NCBI GenBank assembly: GCA_035560235.1
Contig: DATMAG010000085.1
Location: 1-45,314, forward strand
From: DASRDU01 sp035560235
GTDB lineage: Bacteria > Acidobacteriota > Blastocatellia > RBC074
DNA length: 45,314 nucleotides
Reading direction: 5' to 3'
Position 1 is the first letter of the stretch; each line of letters begins with the position of its first letter. The notes under the pieces were generated by a model. That model ran no database searches, was not told the origin of the DNA, and saw only the letters and a list, made by a program, of their open reading frames with translations. Positions 45,292 through 45,314 of this stretch are shown piece after piece. The position numbers and the translations under genes were made by a program.

Positions 45292-45314
45292 GCTGGAATA
45301 ACCCCCTTCGCTCA

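Overview
The window looks like a chromosomal segment of an acidobacterium, probably class Blastocatellia, carrying one edge of a tailed-phage prophage. The assignment rests on the 16S rRNA (a run of eight G at the usual 515-530 position, followed by a region I associate with Acidobacteriota subdivision 4), on the Oar-like TonB-dependent receptor with an N-terminal carboxypeptidase-regulatory domain, and on YfhO- and CBM9-type proteins common in that phylum. No database search was possible, so the taxonomy is an inference.

Host part (1-32.1 kb). A TonB-dependent receptor (minus), tRNA-Val(CAC) and a CBM9-like protein (plus) precede a complete rRNA operon on the minus strand (16S, tRNA-Ile, tRNA-Ala, 23S, 5S; promoter at 11045-11072, shared terminator at 4671-4704). 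The 23S gene is interrupted in helix 69, after the position equivalent to E. coli U1917, by a 747-nt group I intron carrying a LAGLIDADG endonuclease gene. Upstream of the operon lies a YfhO-like membrane protein ending the ribosomal operon rpsP-khpA-rimM-trmD-rplS-rnhB. Then come ffh, holB-tmk, hfq, a split XdhC pair, a Tat-type metallophosphoesterase coupled to a TonB-like protein, a GNAT acetyltransferase and a secreted coiled-coil protein. A surface-polysaccharide cluster follows on the minus strand: GT4 glycosyltransferase, WbpV-like reductase, WbpL/WecA-like initiating transferase, WbpM-like 4,6-dehydratase and a UDP-sugar 4-epimerase. Together these could make UDP-activated 6-deoxy-HexNAc sugars, load the first one on undecaprenyl phosphate and add further sugars.

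Boundary (about 32.05-32.5 kb). A host terminator is followed by a 3' fragment of a tRNA, best read as tRNA-Glu(CTC), with no matching 5' half. This is what a tRNA-targeting integration leaves behind. A perfect 34-bp palindrome, a terminator-like hairpin and a possible operator/promoter lie between the fragment and the first phage gene.

Prophage part (32.5-45.3 kb, all plus strand, tightly coupled genes). A lambda-O-like initiator candidate contains an iteron array inside its own coding region. It is followed by small early genes, a VRR-NUC nuclease, an amidase endolysin, a winged-helix protein, two small membrane proteins (holin/spanin candidates), a zinc-ribbon micro-protein, a tail-completion-like protein, the terminase small and GpA-type large subunits, a 50-aa protein, a gpW-like joining protein, a lambda-type portal and a fused prohead protease-major capsid protein. 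Tail genes, integrase and repressor are not in the window and are expected to the right. An A-tract motif recurs in four intergenic gaps of the prophage.
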